5,134 nucleotides of DNA from Syntrophaceae bacterium UBA2192 (GTDB taxonomy: Bacteria > Desulfobacterota > Syntrophia > Syntrophales > UBA2192): the NCBI GenBank assembly GCA_002327315.1, contig DCVI01000183.1:1-5134 (forward strand), in the 5' to 3' direction. Positions 3,733-5,134 of this stretch are shown here, piece after piece. A program made the translations under genes and the position numbers. The notes beneath the pieces were generated by a model. It was not told where the DNA came from and ran no database searches. It was given only the letters and a program-made list of their open reading frames with translations. The stretch's first letter is position 1. Each line of letters begins with the position of its first letter.

Positions 3733-4371
3733 CTAGCCCAGCAGCTTGTTCTGGATGGCGTACATGGTGATCTCGGCGTTGGTGGAAAACTGCATCTTCT
3801 CCAGGATGTGCCGCCGGTAGGTGCTGATCGTCTTCACGCTCAGGCACAGCTCCTCGGCGGCCTGGGTCACCGTCTTTCCCGAGGCGATGAGAAGCATGAC
3901 CTGGTACTCCCGGTCCGAGAGCTTCTCGTGGGGGGCCTTGTCCACGTCGCCGTGCAGGAAGTAGGTGAGTTTCTCGGCCAGGGCCTCGGTGACATAGCGG
4001 CCTCCCTGGGAGACCTTGCGGATGGCCGAGGTGAGCTCCTTGGGCGTGCTCGCCTTGGTGAGATAGCCCGAGGCGCCGTCCCGAAAGGCCCGCACCGCGT
4101 ATTGCTCCTCGGGGTAGATGCTCAGGATCATGACGGGCAGGTGCGGCTTCTGGCCCTTGAGCTCCTTGAGGATCTCGAGCCCGCTGCGGCCCGGCATGGA
4201 GATGTCCAACAGGATGAGATCGAAGTCCTTCTTCTGGATCAGGTCCAGGACCTCCTGCCCGTTGCCGGCCTCGCCTGTCACATCCATGTCGGGCTGGCTC
4301 ATGAGGATCTTCTTGTAGCCCTCCCGGACGATGGGGTGATCATCGGCGATCAGGATTCGAATCTTTTTCAT
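3733..4371 (-). CDS. NarL/FixJ-family response regulator (receiver + LuxR-type HTH)
   Basis: A 212-residue DNA-binding response regulator and the partner of the adjacent kinase. The receiver domain (about 4-120) has the acidic pair Asp10-Asp11, phosphoacceptor Asp56 in LILLDISMPG, Ser84 at the Thr/Ser switch position (MILSIY) and Lys106 in GYLTKAS, so all phosphorylation residues are present. A linker leads to the LuxR-type helix-turn-helix (about 148-207): LSDREYQVMLLIASG, then AAEELCLSVKTISTYRRHILEKM with the recognition helix. Length is normal for the family. The start is preceded by AAGGGAAGGG and lies inside the 3' end of the kinase gene, a 32-base overlap that suggests translational coupling. 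The signal and target promoters cannot be deduced here. The gene is followed by a 39-base palindromic repeat and an intrinsic terminator. Confidence 0.95.
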   Translation of the reverse strand: MKKIRILIADDHPIVREGYKKILMSQPDMDVTGEAGNGQEVLDLIQKKDFDLILLDISMPGRSGLEILKELKGQKPHLPVMILSIYPEEQYAVRAFRDGASGYLTKASTPKELTSAIRKVSQGGRYVTEALAEKLTYFLHGDVDKAPHEKLSDREYQVMLLIASGKTVTQAAEELCLSVKTISTYRRHILEKMQFSTNAEITMYAIQNKLLG

Positions 4372-5134
4372 GACCCTTCCCTTTCTCCACGAGTGGTATG
4401 CTGACCTTGACCGTCGTCCCCTGGCCTTTTTTGCCGGAGATCACGGCCTCGCCTCCCCAGTGGTAGGCCCGTTCCCGTATTCCCAGTAAACCATAGGAGT
4501 TCGGTTTTGCAAGCTGTTCCTGCGTGATCCCCTTGCCGTTGTCACGGACGACGAGCTCGACCCGGTCCGGACTCTGCTTCAGGCTGACGGTCACTCGGCC
4601 CGCCTCGGCATGGCGAGAGATGTTCGTGAACGTTTCCTGGACGATGCGGTAAATGGAAAAAGACATGTCCGCGTCGAGCCGCAGCTCCTCGGGTTCTATG
4701 GATACGGTGCACTTGATACCGGTGCGCTTCTGAAAATCCTTGGCGAGCCAGTCGATGGCCACGGCAAGTCCCAGGTGATCGAGCATCCCCGGACGGAGGG
4801 CCATGTAGATGCGCTTGACCGTCTCCATCGTCATCTCGACGAGGTGGATCGAGTCTTCAGCCTTCTTCAGGAGGTCGGCCTGTCCGGGCGGGACGCTGTT
4901 CATGAGAAGGACCAGGTCCGTGTTGAGGGCCGTCAGCAGCTGCCCCAGCTCGTCGTGCAGGTCCCGGGCGATGCGGGTGCGCTCCTTCTCCCGTGCCGAC
5001 TCGAGGTGGGCCGAGAGATTGCGCAGCCGCTCCCGCGACTGCTCCACCTCCGTCTTGGCGCGATTGAGGTCCGTGATGTCCTGGTAGGTGATGACGATGT
5101 TGCCCTCCTTGAGGCTCTCGCCGATCCGGGAGGC
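4340..5134 (-). CDS. Sensor histidine kinase, NarL type (PAS end + HisKA_3 + HATPase_c), 5' part outside the window
   Basis: The frame stays open to the right edge, so only the last 264 residues are visible; the GTG at 5047 sits in mid-protein and is not the real start. The first visible residues (about 1-28, SLKEGNIVITYQDITDLNRAK) are the end of a PAS domain. A coiled-coil linker (EQSRERLRNLSAHLESA) leads to the HisKA_3 dimerisation domain with phospho-acceptor His60 in RIARDLHDELGQLL, followed by ALRPGMLDHLGLAVAIDW. The ATPase domain has an N-box (IVQETFTNISRHA, Asn171), a G1 box (DNGKGI, Asp198), a G2 box (GLLGIRERA) and a final TTVKVSIPL. All catalytic motifs are intact. The enzyme autophosphorylates on His and passes phosphate to the regulator encoded next to it. 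A full gene would need at least the rest of the PAS domain; upstream sensing or membrane parts are not visible. Confidence 0.95.
   Translation of the reverse strand, partial: ASRIGESLKEGNIVITYQDITDLNRAKTEVEQSRERLRNLSAHLESAREKERTRIARDLHDELGQLLTALNTDLVLLMNSVPPGQADLLKKAEDSIHLVEMTMETVKRIYMALRPGMLDHLGLAVAIDWLAKDFQKRTGIKCTVSIEPEELRLDADMSFSIYRIVQETFTNISRHAEAGRVTVSLKQSPDRVELVVRDNGKGITQEQLAKPNSYGLLGIRERAYHWGGEAVISGKKGQGTTVKVSIPLVEKGKGHEKDSNPDRR

Overview
The window (5,134 bases, moderately GC-rich) looks like chromosomal DNA from a Gram-negative bacterium. It encodes an outer-membrane-type lipoprotein, two exported L,D-transpeptidases and a NarL-type two-component system. The exact 39-base repeat that reads as PSPRPSPLKGEG when translated, together with the L,D-transpeptidase/alanine-zipper lipoprotein pair, makes a deltaproteobacterial (Desulfobacterota-like) host my best guess. 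That is inference; no marker gene is present.

Layout. (1) Bases 1-1571, plus strand: a leader with a perfect hairpin and a six-codon mini-ORF, a secreted LysM + YkuD L,D-transpeptidase (160-1095), an Lpp-like alanine-rich lipoprotein (1145-1489), and an intrinsic terminator (1532-1571). (2) Bases 1711-2775, minus strand: a second, smaller L,D-transpeptidase of the DWTNGCIA type (1711-2256), preceded by an unrecognised 100-residue single-pass membrane protein (2473-2775). (3) Bases 2776-3732, mostly non-coding: a perfect -35 box beside a 9-bp tandem repeat, two minus-strand intrinsic terminators, two inverted exact copies of a 39-base palindromic repeat, GC-rich hairpins, and one 41-codon gene (3206-3331, minus) with its own promoter-like sequence and a strong ribosome-binding site. 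(4) Bases 3733-5134, minus strand: a LuxR/FixJ-type response regulator and the C-terminal part of its PAS-containing HisKA_3 histidine kinase. The two overlap by 32 bases, and the kinase runs off the right edge of the window.

How the parts may work together. The left half is a cell-envelope module. In enterobacteria, L,D-transpeptidases attach Braun lipoprotein to peptidoglycan through its C-terminal lysine. The lipoprotein here also ends in Lys-Lys and lies 49 bases after a transpeptidase gene, so the first gene may anchor the product of the second. The second transpeptidase converges on the same terminator and may remodel peptidoglycan. The two-component system is a separate operon; its stimulus and targets cannot be read from the window.

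I found no CRISPR array, tRNA, rRNA, transposase or integrase. The least explained objects are the 41-codon gene, the 100-residue membrane protein and the structured non-coding block at 2776-3732.
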